This document shows, piece after piece, positions 45,702-55,100 of a stretch of 64,000 nt of DNA. The DNA lies in contig CAKROZ010000001.1 of NCBI GenBank assembly GCA_934373635.1, positions 62,001-126,000 of the forward strand, given 5' to 3'. Source of the DNA: an uncultured Eubacteriales bacterium. Lineage in GTDB: Bacteria > Bacillota > Clostridia > Oscillospirales > CAG-272. Every line of letters starts with the position of its first letter. Positions within the stretch are counted from its first letter, which is position 1. The notes under the pieces are model-generated. The model worked only from the letters and a program-made list of their open reading frames with translations. It did no database searches and was not told where the DNA came from. Position numbers and translations under genes: made by a program.

Positions 45702-46682
45702 ATGGAAAACAATATTCGCCCCGTCGATATGGCGAGGATCAACACAAAAGAGCTTGCCGAGGCGTTTATCGCCGAGCAGATCGACGCCATCCGCGCACAG
45801 GTAAAGGACGGAAAGGTACTTCTTGCCTTGTCGGGCGGCGTGGACTCTTCGGTCGTCGCCGCGCTTCTCATCCGCGCGATCGGGAAGAATCTCGTCTGCG
45901 TGCATGTCAATCACGGACTTCTCCGCAAGGGCGAGCCCGAGCAGGTCATCGAGGTCTTCCGCAATCAAATGGACGCGAACCTCATTTACGTCGACGCGAC
46001 CGACCGCTTCCTTGATAAGCTTGCGGGCGTCACCGACCCCGAGGAGAAGCGGAAAATCATCGGTAAGGAATTCATCGACGTCTTCGCGGAGGAGGCAAAG
46101 AAGCAGAACGGCATCCGCTTCCTCGCGCAGGGCACCATCTATCCCGATATTCTGGAGAGTCACGGCGTCAAGGCACATCACAACGTCGGCGGTCTGCCGA
46201 AGGAGCTGAACTTCGAGCTTGTCGAGCCGGTGAAGCTTCTCTATAAGGATGAAGTCCGCATGGTGGGACACACCCTCGGGCTTCCCGACAGCATGGTCTA
46301 CCGTCAGCCCTTCCCGGGTCCCGGGCTCGGCGTCCGTTGCACGGGCGCGATCACGCGTGACCGCCTCGAGGTCGTGCGCGATTCGGACGCGATCCTTCGC
46401 GAGGAATTCGCCGCCGCGAAGCTCGCGGGTAAGGTGTGGCAGTATTTCACCGTCGTGCCGGACTACCGCTCCACGGGCATCAAGGACGGTAAGCGCACAT
46501 GGGAGCTTCCCGTCGTGATCCGCGCGGTGAACTCGATCGACGCGACAAGCGCCACGATCGAGGAGATCCCCTACGCCCTTCTGCACCGCATCACCGACCG
46601 CATCCTCGCCGAGGTCAAGGGCGTGAACCGCGTGCTCTACGACCTCTCCCCGAAGCCCGTCGCCACCATCGAGTGGGAATGA
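45702..46682 (+). CDS. guaA: GMP synthase, ATP-pyrophosphatase subunit only
   Basis: 326 residues. It begins directly with the ATP-PPase domain: the P-loop LLALSGGVDSSVVAALL (about 40-56), then VHVNHGLLRKGE, the catalytic/dimer region ESHGVKAHHNVGGLP, RQPFPGPGLGVR, and the C-terminal dimerisation end SPKPVATIEWE. It adenylates XMP and aminates it to GMP. The N-terminal glutamine amidotransferase domain of ordinary bacterial GuaA (~200 residues) is absent, as in the archaeal two-subunit enzyme. No separate glutaminase gene is in this window. The start is well placed before the first conserved helix. Confidence 0.92.
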   Translation: MENNIRPVDMARINTKELAEAFIAEQIDAIRAQVKDGKVLLALSGGVDSSVVAALLIRAIGKNLVCVHVNHGLLRKGEPEQVIEVFRNQMDANLIYVDATDRFLDKLAGVTDPEEKRKIIGKEFIDVFAEEAKKQNGIRFLAQGTIYPDILESHGVKAHHNVGGLPKELNFELVEPVKLLYKDEVRMVGHTLGLPDSMVYRQPFPGPGLGVRCTGAITRDRLEVVRDSDAILREEFAAAKLAGKVWQYFTVVPDYRSTGIKDGKRTWELPVVIRAVNSIDATSATIEEIPYALLHRITDRILAEVKGVNRVLYDLSPKPVATIEWE

Positions 46683-46777
46683 TCGCACGATTTTTTCGAA
46701 AAATCAAATGCTCGCAGAGAATAGGAAGCATTATTTTCTGCCAAACATTTTGAATATGCAAAAAGCTCCTCCTTTCG

Positions 46778-46819
46778 CGAAGCCATGACAGCAATCCGGT
46801 AGCAGGATTTCATGCTTCG
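46778..46819. other. Bulged stem-loop of unknown function
   Basis: CGAAG-C-CATGA pairs with TCATG-CTTCG (one bulged C), and an inner AATCC/GGATT stem stacks on top with a GGTAGCA loop. In total about 15 bp in 42 nt, upstream of the guaA terminator, so it would be in the guaA 3' UTR. Confidence 0.5.
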
Positions 46820-46859
46820 TAAAGAAAGAGTTCCCGGATTTGATGAAAGGAATAGGGAA

Positions 46860-46898
46860 GGGCATCACAAATGTTTTCTTTTTGTGATGCCCTTTTTT
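46860..46898 (+). terminator. Terminator, probably of guaA
   Basis: GGGCATCACAAA (46860-46871) with TTTGTGATGCCC (46881-46892), then T6. Confidence 0.9.
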
Positions 46899-47083
46899 GT
46901 AATTTCTATTGAAAATAAGAAAGCTTTGAGATAATAATCATGTGACACCGTTGAATGTTTTTGTCCGAAGATTCTGCATCGATTTTCATATCTTCGGACG
47001 GTGTGGACCGCGCCACAGAGGAAGCGGATCGCGTTTTTTCGGCGGCTTTCTTCAGAGGGCACTGTTATAAAGGAGTTTTGAAC

Positions 47084-48039
47084 ATGAAGATGAAAAGATT
47101 TTTGCATCCGTTGCTTTTGATCGTGGTATTATGTGCGCTGATCTGTTGCTTCTCGGCGTGTGATATCACAAATAATAGTGGCAATCATGGCGGTAGCGGT
47201 AACAACAATTCCGACAATCATACAGACACCCCCCGACACATCGACCGATGAAACCGCCGCAAAGGAGGAAACCACGGCATATCTCTGGTACGATGCCGAC
47301 GGAACTCTACTCCATGAGGAAAAGGTCAAGAAGGGGGGGAACACCGAAAGAGTACCCTTTTCCTCCCGACAGCGATAAGTGGGATTACATCGCATGGAGT
47401 AATGGCAAAACGGTGACGGAAAAGATCGCATATCGCGTTCCGAAAAGCTCTTATTTTGCGGGCAACGTTTTTCAGATCGTCGTACAGGGGTTAGGTGAAC
47501 AGCCGATCGGAACGGGAAGCGCATTCGTATTCGATCGCGACGGATGGTTCGTAACCAACGCTCACGTGATGGAAGACGCGTACTATGCGCAGGCGATATT
47601 CAATATTCCCGATCACGCTACGGGCGAATCTTTCGCTTATGTTTATGAGTGGGAAAATGAAGGGGTTAACGATGACGAGGTAGCCTTCAGCACGACGGAA
47701 ACTCTTATGGTCGCAACAGACGGTTGGATGAAATACTATGGTGAGTATTATTGGTCGAGCGGAGCAAGACGCACGGTTTCGTTTCACGGGTATTACGATC
47801 ACCAAAAAGGATTTGATTATTTCAAATTTGAATTCAAGTACGAATGGAATGACGGAAAGTATTTTACCGTGGAATGCTCAAGCATCAACTATTCAAAAAC
47901 GATCGCGTTGACATTAAATCGCTGTGAGGTAAAGCATTCCTATTCCTTCACCCCGTCCGACGAAGACATCACCTATGTAAAAGAGCAGTTCAATTATATC
48001 TACGAGTGGTTAACGGAAGACATGGCAAGATTTGAATAA
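47084..48039 (+). pseudogene. Lipoprotein with InlB-like and truncated trypsin-like regions, broken by two frameshifts
   Basis: AAAGGAG precedes ATG 47084, and the product starts with a lipoprotein signal (lipobox FSAC, Cys26). The frame then shifts at a C6 run (47229-47234) and again at a G7 run (47333-47339). Removing one base from each run joins all three frames into ~317 residues: signal, Asn/Gly linker, an InlB-like repeat (WYDADGTLLHEEK, then TPKEYPFPPDSDKW), then GTGSAFVFDRDGWFVTNAHV, a trypsin-like segment with the catalytic histidine. The rest does not show the protease Asp or GNSGG serine motifs. It is either a pseudogene, a phase-variable gene or an assembly error. Confidence 0.75.
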
Positions 48040-48406
48040 ATACCAATCCGAAAGTGTTGATTTTTTGCCCGTTTTGTAAATAAAAGTGTTCAAAACGAAC
48101 GAGATCGAAGGCAGAAATGCTAAAATCAAAAAAGCCGTAACAAAAAGCAAGCAGATGATTCATTCAACGTCTGCCTGCTTTTTGCTTATAAATAAATTCA
48201 ATCATATTTATATAGACTCTACTATTCTAATATCAGATATGTTGATCTTGCTTTTCTCTGAATTCTCATCTTTTTTCTTCGCGATGCTTCTCTCGTTTTG
48301 CCCCTACGCGCCTTACCGCCGATCCGCCGCATCGGGTAAAGGGAAGGAAAACCGAGATAAAGCGAAAAAGATGTAAAAAGCCATTGAAAATGCGCCAAAG
48401 CTATAA
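48040..48406. other. 367-bp AT-rich stretch without a gene
   Basis: Only a terminator hairpin (48142-48184) is evident. The 96-codon frame from 48086 crosses that hairpin and is biased in composition. Confidence 0.6.
48142..48184 (+). terminator. Terminator after the broken lipoprotein gene
   Basis: AAAAAGCA-GCAGA pairs with TCTGC-TGCTTTTT with single-base bulges, followed by T-rich sequence. Confidence 0.7.
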
Positions 48407-48589
48407 AATCGAAAGCTCAACATGACCTTCTCCATGACGCTGAACTTTCTTGCCGTCGCGCTCGCCGCCCTCGGGATCTTAAGCCCGGTCGTCGGCGCCC
48501 TCGTGCACAATGCCGGCTCGGTGCTTGTGATCGTGCATTCGGCGCTTCTTCTAAAATGGAGAAAGCGCGTTTTTTCCTTCCGCACGTGA
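48407..48589 (+). pseudogene. C-terminal remnant of a heavy-metal P-type ATPase
   Basis: The frame reads FSMTLNFLAVALAALGILSP, then VVGALVHNAGSVLVIVHSAL and LLKWRK before the stop at 48589. This is the last pair of membrane helices of a P1B-type metal ATPase (ZntA/CadA/CopA group), including the HNAGSVLVI signature. Everything upstream, including the phosphorylation and nucleotide domains, is gone, and a stop at 48404-48406 closes the frame. It is a decayed or deleted gene; the sequence is GC-rich like the core genome, in contrast to its AT-rich surroundings. Confidence 0.8.
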
Positions 48590-48840
48590 GCGCGCATAGC
48601 GCATACGAATCGCGCGCGCGCACCGCACACACGCACCGAACACGCACCCGTGCATACGCATCGCTCACACGCAACGCGACGCGAGCGCGTTTAAAAGCAG
48701 TCACCGAAGCCTCTCCGAAACCGTCGGATATAACCAAACTCTATTTTGATATTACGTTTTCTCATACCCGCACATTGATTTATGCAAATATGTGAAATAC
48801 CTCGGTAACTGTGTTCAAATATAGAAAAAATTCTGTAAAA
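48590..48840. other. Alternating purine-pyrimidine patch and AT-rich spacer
   Basis: 48590-48695 is dense in CG, CA and GC alternations (CGCGCGCGCACCGCACACACGC-like, about 48615-48640), which favours left-handed DNA. The rest is AT-rich with no gene seen. Confidence 0.5.
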
Positions 48841-48848
48841 TCTGACAA

Positions 48849-48877
48849 TTGACAAGGAAATTCGACCGTGCTATAAT
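48849..48877 (+). promoter_or_regulatory. Perfect consensus promoter without a following gene
   Basis: TTGACA (48849-48854), 17-bp spacer, TATAAT (48872-48877). The predicted start is near 48884. Confidence 0.85.
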
Positions 48878-48883
48878 TAGGGT

Positions 48884-49010
48884 ATCATGAAATAGTAGTA
48901 GAAAAAACGGATAAAACGGCGGATTTCTTTTCAAAAAGCTGTCAGGAAAAGCATACTTTTCCCGATATAGAAAAAAGAGCCTGCCGATCCGCTTGCAAGC
49001 TCTTTTTTTG
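48884..49010 (+). ncRNA. Candidate small RNA or attenuated leader
   Basis: From the consensus promoter, transcription would give ~127 nt: an unstructured 5' part, a perfect hairpin GGAAAAG-CATA-CTTTTCC (48945-48962), and a terminator (AGAGC...GCTCT with A/T extension, 48973-49009, T7). No start codon with more than two sense codons is well placed. It may be an independent small RNA or the terminated form of the 286-nt leader of the giant lipoprotein gene at 49170. Confidence 0.5.
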
Positions 49011-49050
49011 ATAAAAAACGGCTGTCAGAAAAAGTATAGGTTTCCTGACA
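48939..49050 (+). repeat. Repeated GCTGTCAG element flanking the terminator
   Basis: GCTGTCAGGAAAAGCATAC (48939-48957) recurs as GCTGTCAGAAAAAGTATAG (49021-49039), 16 of 19 identical. The second copy forms its own hairpin, TGTCAG(AAA)...(TTT)CCTGACA (49023-49050). Confidence 0.65.
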
Positions 49051-49169
49051 ATACCGTTGAATATCAAAAAAGGCTCCGCGGATGTCTTTTTCACCCCGTG
49101 AGAAAGCTCCCGTTCCACACTGTTTTGTCAATCCTGTATTCTTGTCCGATATTTTAGGAGAAAAAGACC

Positions 49170-52100
49170 ATGAGAAGAAAATCACTCGGCATCATCCTTG
49201 CGGCACTGGCGCTGATCGCGGCGCTCCTTCTGTCGCTTTCCGGTTGCGGTGAAGACCCCGCCCCGGGCCCCGACGATAATCCCACTCCCGCACCGACGAC
49301 AGCGTCCGGTGCCGAAGCTGGCGTTTATTATTTTGACGCCGGCGAAGGCAAGGAGTACCTTCTGACCCTCGGCGGTAACTGCCATTTCACCTTGGCGGTG
49401 AAGACCTCTGCGGAGGACGGTAGCTACACGCTTGCCGACGGCACGCTGACCCTGACCGCGGGGAGCATTACGCGCACGGCGAAGCTCGAGGGGAACGTCA
49501 TTACCCTGACCTATAACGACACGCAGCTGCGCTTCCTGAAAAAAGCCTACTGCACCGTGACCTACAACACCGACGGAGGCAGTGTGACGTCCCCCGTCAC
49601 CGTCCTGAACGGAAAGACGCTGAAGACCCCCGCCGACCCCACAAAGGACGGCTACGTCTTCCTCGGCTGGTATACCGATGCCGAGTGCAAGACGCCCTTC
49701 GCCTTCGGCAGCACCCCCGTTCTTGCCGATATGACCCTCTATGCACGCTTTGTCCCGAAGTCCGCGGACGCGAAGGAATATACCGTGCACTATGACCTCG
49801 GCTATGCGGGCGCCACTCTGCCCGATGCCGCGACGATCGGCGGAAAGCTCTATGACGCCGCCGTGCCGACGAGAGACGGATATACCTTCGTCGGTTGGTG
49901 GATGAGCGATACGAACCGCGCGGATAAGCTTACCGCCCGCTTCGCCGGTGCGGAGGCGCAGGACGCGACCCTCTTCACCGAGGATACCACCCTCTATGCC
50001 GTATGGCAGAAGGCGGATGCCACGACCGCGACGCCCGCCGTCAGCGTAAGTGCCAAGGCGGCAAGCTGGGATTCCGTCGGCGCCGCCGCTTATCTCGTCA
50101 CCGTGACGGCACCCGACGGTACCGTCCTCGCGAATGCACAGCGCGTGACGGGCACCACCTTCCCACTCACCCTCGGGGAAGTGGGCGAGTATAAGATCGA
50201 GGTCGTCGCCGTCAATGCGGGCGGCACCGCGATCTCCGATACCGCGACCCGTTATTATACCCACCTCGCACTCTCCCGCGTCGGCGATTTCTTCGTGACG
50301 GATTCCTCCGTCCTCGTCTTCCGCAGTGCGGACGGTGCGGAGCATTACTACATCACCGTCGATTGCGGCAACCCCGATCACGTACATACCGCCTTCGATA
50401 ACGGTACCTCCACCTGCTTCAACTTCTTCGGCTGTGAGATGAAGAAGGGCGGCATCACCTTCACCGTCACCGCGACGGCAAAGGGACGCGCCTCCTCCAC
50501 CGCCACCTTCGTATACGAAAGACATCTCGATGCCGCTCGCGACCTTGTCGTGAAGGACGGCACCCTCTCGTGGGAAGCCGTTCGCGGCGCCGCCTACTAC
50601 ATCGTTAAGATCGGCGACACCACCGTCAACGTGACGGGCACCGAGCTCTCGCTTCTCTCGCTCGCAAACGGCGATTACACCGCTTCCGTCACGCCCGTGA
50701 CCCGCGGCTACAACTCACCCGATGCCGCGACCCTCTCCTTTACCAAGACGGCACCCGCCGTGCCGAAGCACCTTCGCCTCGTCGGCACCGTCCTCTCGTG
50801 GGATGCCGTTCCGGGCGCCGATTCCTATGAGGTGAAATTCGGCGACAAAACGCTGACGGTCGAAGCAGGGAAGACCGAGGTCGACCTTGCGGCTGCCGAA
50901 GTCGCTCTTGCCGAAGGCTCGGATTATACTGTCACTCTGAAGGTTACCGCCGCGGGCGGCAGTGCCGAGACCGCCGTGACCGTCCGTTATCACGAGATGA
51001 AGGACGACCTCTCCTACCGTGCGGGTAAGCTCACATGGACGCCTGTCCTCGGTGCGGATTCCTACGAGGTACAGGTAGAGAACGGGGAGATTTTCACCGT
51101 CGTCGGCAATTCCTTCCGCACCTTCGACACCCTTGCCAAAGCAGGGGAGAATACCCTGCGCGTCCGCTTCAAGAGCGGCAGCTTCACCTCCGAATGGAAA
51201 GAGACCAAGGTCTATGCCTATACCGTGACGCTCGACAGCCGCGGCGGCAACAAAGGCGCGCCTCTCTATAAAGCCGTCGGCGACCCGATGACCCTGCCCG
51301 CGCCCGAAAAGGACGGCTATGTCTTCGCCGCATGGTACAATGTTCCGGGCGGCGCGGAGAGCAATGGCAGAAAGTACACCGACCCGTACTTCGCCGAGTC
51401 CGGGGAGATGGTTCTCTACGCCTACTACACATCGAAAACCTATACGCTCACTCTTTCCGCGGGCGACGATGAGGACAAGACCGCATCCGTTCTCTACGGA
51501 AAGAATTACAAGCTGCCCGTCCCCGCGACCTCTTCCGCGACCGCTTCCTTCGGCGGTTGGTTCAGCGCACCGAACGGCTCGGGTATTGCCTACACGGACA
51601 CCGATGGCAACTCGCTTTCCCCTTGGAATTACCTTGACGATAACGTCATGCTTTATGCCTTTTGGGTAGACGGTGTCTTTACCTTTGAAAAGGTCGGAAA
51701 CGGCTATGCGGTGTCTGCGGGTCCGAGGATTGACCTTGTGACCTCGGTGACGATTCCCGCCGAATATCGCGGCGAAAAGGTTCGTATCATCGCACGCGGT
51801 GCATTTACGAGCCGTGAGACCCTGAGCGAGCTCCGCATTCCGAGCAGCATTGAGGAAATCGCCTCCGGCGCGTTCGACGGCTGTAAGAACCTCGCTTCCG
51901 TCGAGGTCTACGACGCAAAGGAAGCCTCTCCCCGCTACTCCTCCTCGGACGGCGTTCTGTTTGAACGCGGTACGAGCGGCGCAAGGCATCCCGTCTATAT
52001 GCCTGCCGCGAAGAGCGGTGTCTATACGATTCCCGCAGGCACCGACGTAATTCCCGATCGCGCTTTTGCGGGAAGCAGACTCACGAAAATTATCATTCCC

Positions 52101-55100
52101 TCAAGTGTCAGAGAAATCGGAACGGAAGCCTTTGCAGAGTGCGAACTTCTGACCTCTGTTGTCTTTGAGAACGCGGGTGCCACCGCGGGTGTTCCCGCCC
52201 TGACCGTCGGCGACCGCGCCTTCCTGAAATGTAAAGAGCTGACAAGCATGGTTCTTCCCGCAAGACTCGGAAGCATTTCGCTCGTAAGATACGAGCTTTC
52301 GGACGGTGAGTTTTCCGAGGAGAATACCCCGAATGCCTTCGAGGGTTGCGGTATTGCGGAGCTCTCGGTCGCGAAGGGACACAACGCGCGCTTCATCTCC
52401 GAGGACGGCGTTCTCTTCGGTGACTACGGCGCCACCCTCCTCTACTTCCCGACCTACAAGAAAGTCAAAGATTATGTCATTCCCGAGGCTGTGACGAAGA
52501 TCGCCGAGGGTGCCTTCTACGGCTGCCGTTATCTCGAGGGTGCGCTGACGATCCCTGCCCGCATTGCCGAGATCGGGACCGCCGCCTTCCGCGGCGACTA
52601 CGGTCTTACGACCCTGACCTTCGCCGGTGCGGAGGTTCCCGCCGGGCTGACCGTGGGCGATTATGCCTTCGACGGTCACCGCATCACGAGCATCACCTTC
52701 GCGGAAGGGAGCCTTGTCAGGAGCATCGGTGCTTATGCTTTCCGTTTTGGCGACTACAGGGCACAGAGAAATGCAGATAAGGCGATCTCCATCCCCGCAA
52801 GCGTGACGAACGTCGGCGACGGTGCCTTCGCGAACTGGTACAAGCTCTCCGTGACCATTGAATCGGGTGAGAACGCTCTCGCCTTCGGAAACGGCGTGTT
52901 CGCGGATTGTGAGATTGACACCCTGACCCTGCCGAAGAACGTCACCGCATTGCCGAACTTCTTCTCGGGCCTCCTCGTCGGAGAGATTGTGGTGGATAAA
53001 GAAAACCCCGTGTTCCTTTCGCTTGACGGCGTTCTTTACACCAAGAATGCAAACAATGACCCCGATGTGCTGCTTCTCTATCCCTCGGGCAAGACGGGTT
53101 CCTCCTACGAGATCCCGAACACCGTCACCGCGATTGCGAATATGGCGTTTGCGTACACGGGAGTTTCGTCCGTGACGATCCCCTCGTCGGTTAAGACGAT
53201 CGGCGACGGCGCGTTCTGCTATACCTCGAGACTGAGTACAATCACGATTCCTTCGTCGGTCACCTATATCGGAAAGGAAGCCTTCGTTTCCTCGGGCATC
53301 GGGACCGTTGTTTTCGAGGACGGCGATACGCCCCTGAATATCGGTGAGCGTGCGTTCTTCCAAACGAAGATTACCTCCATCGTGCTTCCCGAAAGAGTCA
53401 AGACGATTGAAGCCTATGCCTTCTACAAAACGAGAAAGGCCGCGACTCTGTCTCTCGGCGGTGTCGAGACGATCGGCGACCACGCGTTCGATACCTGCCT
53501 TGCGAGCGGTGAGGTCATCCTTCCCGCGACGCTGAGATCCTTGGGCGAATATGCCTTCAACTATGCGTATAAGGTCACCGCATTCACCTTTGCCCCGAAT
53601 GCAAAGCTTGAGACCATCGGTGAGTATGCGTTTGCTCAGTGCAGATTCGCTTCCTTCACGATTCCCGCATCGGTGAAGACGGTTGCCGACTATGCCTTCA
53701 CGAGCAACTCGAACCTCACGGAGCTTCTCTTTGAGGACGGCGATGTCGATCTCGTCTTCGGTATCAACTGCGTGGGCGGTTCCGGCATTCTCTCGGGCAC
53801 TTCGGTGAAGTCGATTGCCTTCCCGTCGAGACTGGTCCGCATCGGTAACAATGCCTGCCAGTTCGCATACAGCCTCACTTTCGTCACCTTTGGCGAGAAC
53901 AGCCGTCTCACGACCATCGGTGAGGGTGCCTTCCGGTCCTCTCATCTGACATCGGTTACGATTCCCGCATCCGTCAAGAATACGGACGTAATCGGTATCG
54001 GTAAGGATGCATTCAACGGTTGCTATCTCAAGTCTGTGACCTTTGAGCCGGGCACGGAGCCCCTGACGATCGGTGAGAGTGCCTTCTCCGCTTCGAGCTG
54101 GGCGGAGACCCCGATGACCTCGGTCACTCTCCCTGCAAGACTTGCGTATTTCACCGACAGTGAGGGCAATGTAACAGCGCCCCTTGCCAATGGCAGAGAT
54201 GTCTTCAACCTCCAATTCTCCTCTTTCTCGGTAGAGAGCGGGTGCAAGGTCTACAGCGCGATGGACGGCGTCCTTTACAACGCGGAAATGACCGAGCTCA
54301 TCACCTGCCCGAAGGCAAAGGAAGGCGTCGTGGTGCTTCCCGCAACACTCGGGAAGATTGCGGCAAATGCTTTCTACGAGTGTAAGAGCGTGACTGCCAT
54401 CGACTTCACGGCGAGCACATCGCTCGAAGAAATCGGTGACAAAGCCTTCTATTGGTGCAACAAGCTTGAGAGCGTTTCTCTTCCCGACAGTGTGCAGAAG
54501 ATCGGTTACCAAGTATTCGGACAGTGTCAGGGAATGACCTCCCTGAAGCTCCCCGCCTCCATGACCGAGTTTGACAGAGAAACGATCCTTGACTGCATGT
54601 CTTTGACTTCCTTGACGATCAACGAAGGCACAAATTATAAGACGGTGGACGGCGTTCTCTTCACCGCGGACGGAAAGACGCTTGTCTATTATCTGAAGAC
54701 GCTTCCCGGCACATCCTACACGGTTCCCGAAGGCGTTGAGACGATTGCGGAATTCGCCTTCAATTCGAACCCGAATCTGACGGCTCTCGTTCTCCCCGCC
54801 TCTCTTACTCGTTTGGAAAAATCCGCGTTGAACGGATGCACAAACCTTTCGGACGTTACCTTTACCCCGGGTGACAAACCTCTTGTCATCGGCGCTACCG
54901 CGTTTTCGAACACCGGACTCTCTTCCTTTGCGGTTCCTGCCCGTGTGGTCTCGATTGACGAGGGAGCCTTCTACGGCGTCGGACTGACGACCCTCACCTT
55001 TGAAGCCGACAGCAAATTGGGCTACATCGGCGAGTACGCCTTCTACAGTACGTCTCTTACCTCGCTCGACCTTCCCGCATCGCTTCGCGAATTGGGTGAC

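Larger units (their letters stand above)
46683..47083. other. 401-bp intergenic region after guaA
   Basis: It holds a bulged stem-loop at 46778-46819, a strong terminator at 46860-46898, and about 185 bp before the broken lipoprotein gene with no clear promoter. No gene was accepted on either strand. Confidence 0.6.

Noticed and set aside
46865..47107. 80-codon minus frame over the guaA terminator
   Set aside because: It overlaps the terminator and the start of the lipoprotein gene; no supporting motif.
48086..48376. 96-codon frame in the decay zone
   Set aside because: It crosses a terminator hairpin and has biased composition without a ribosome binding site.
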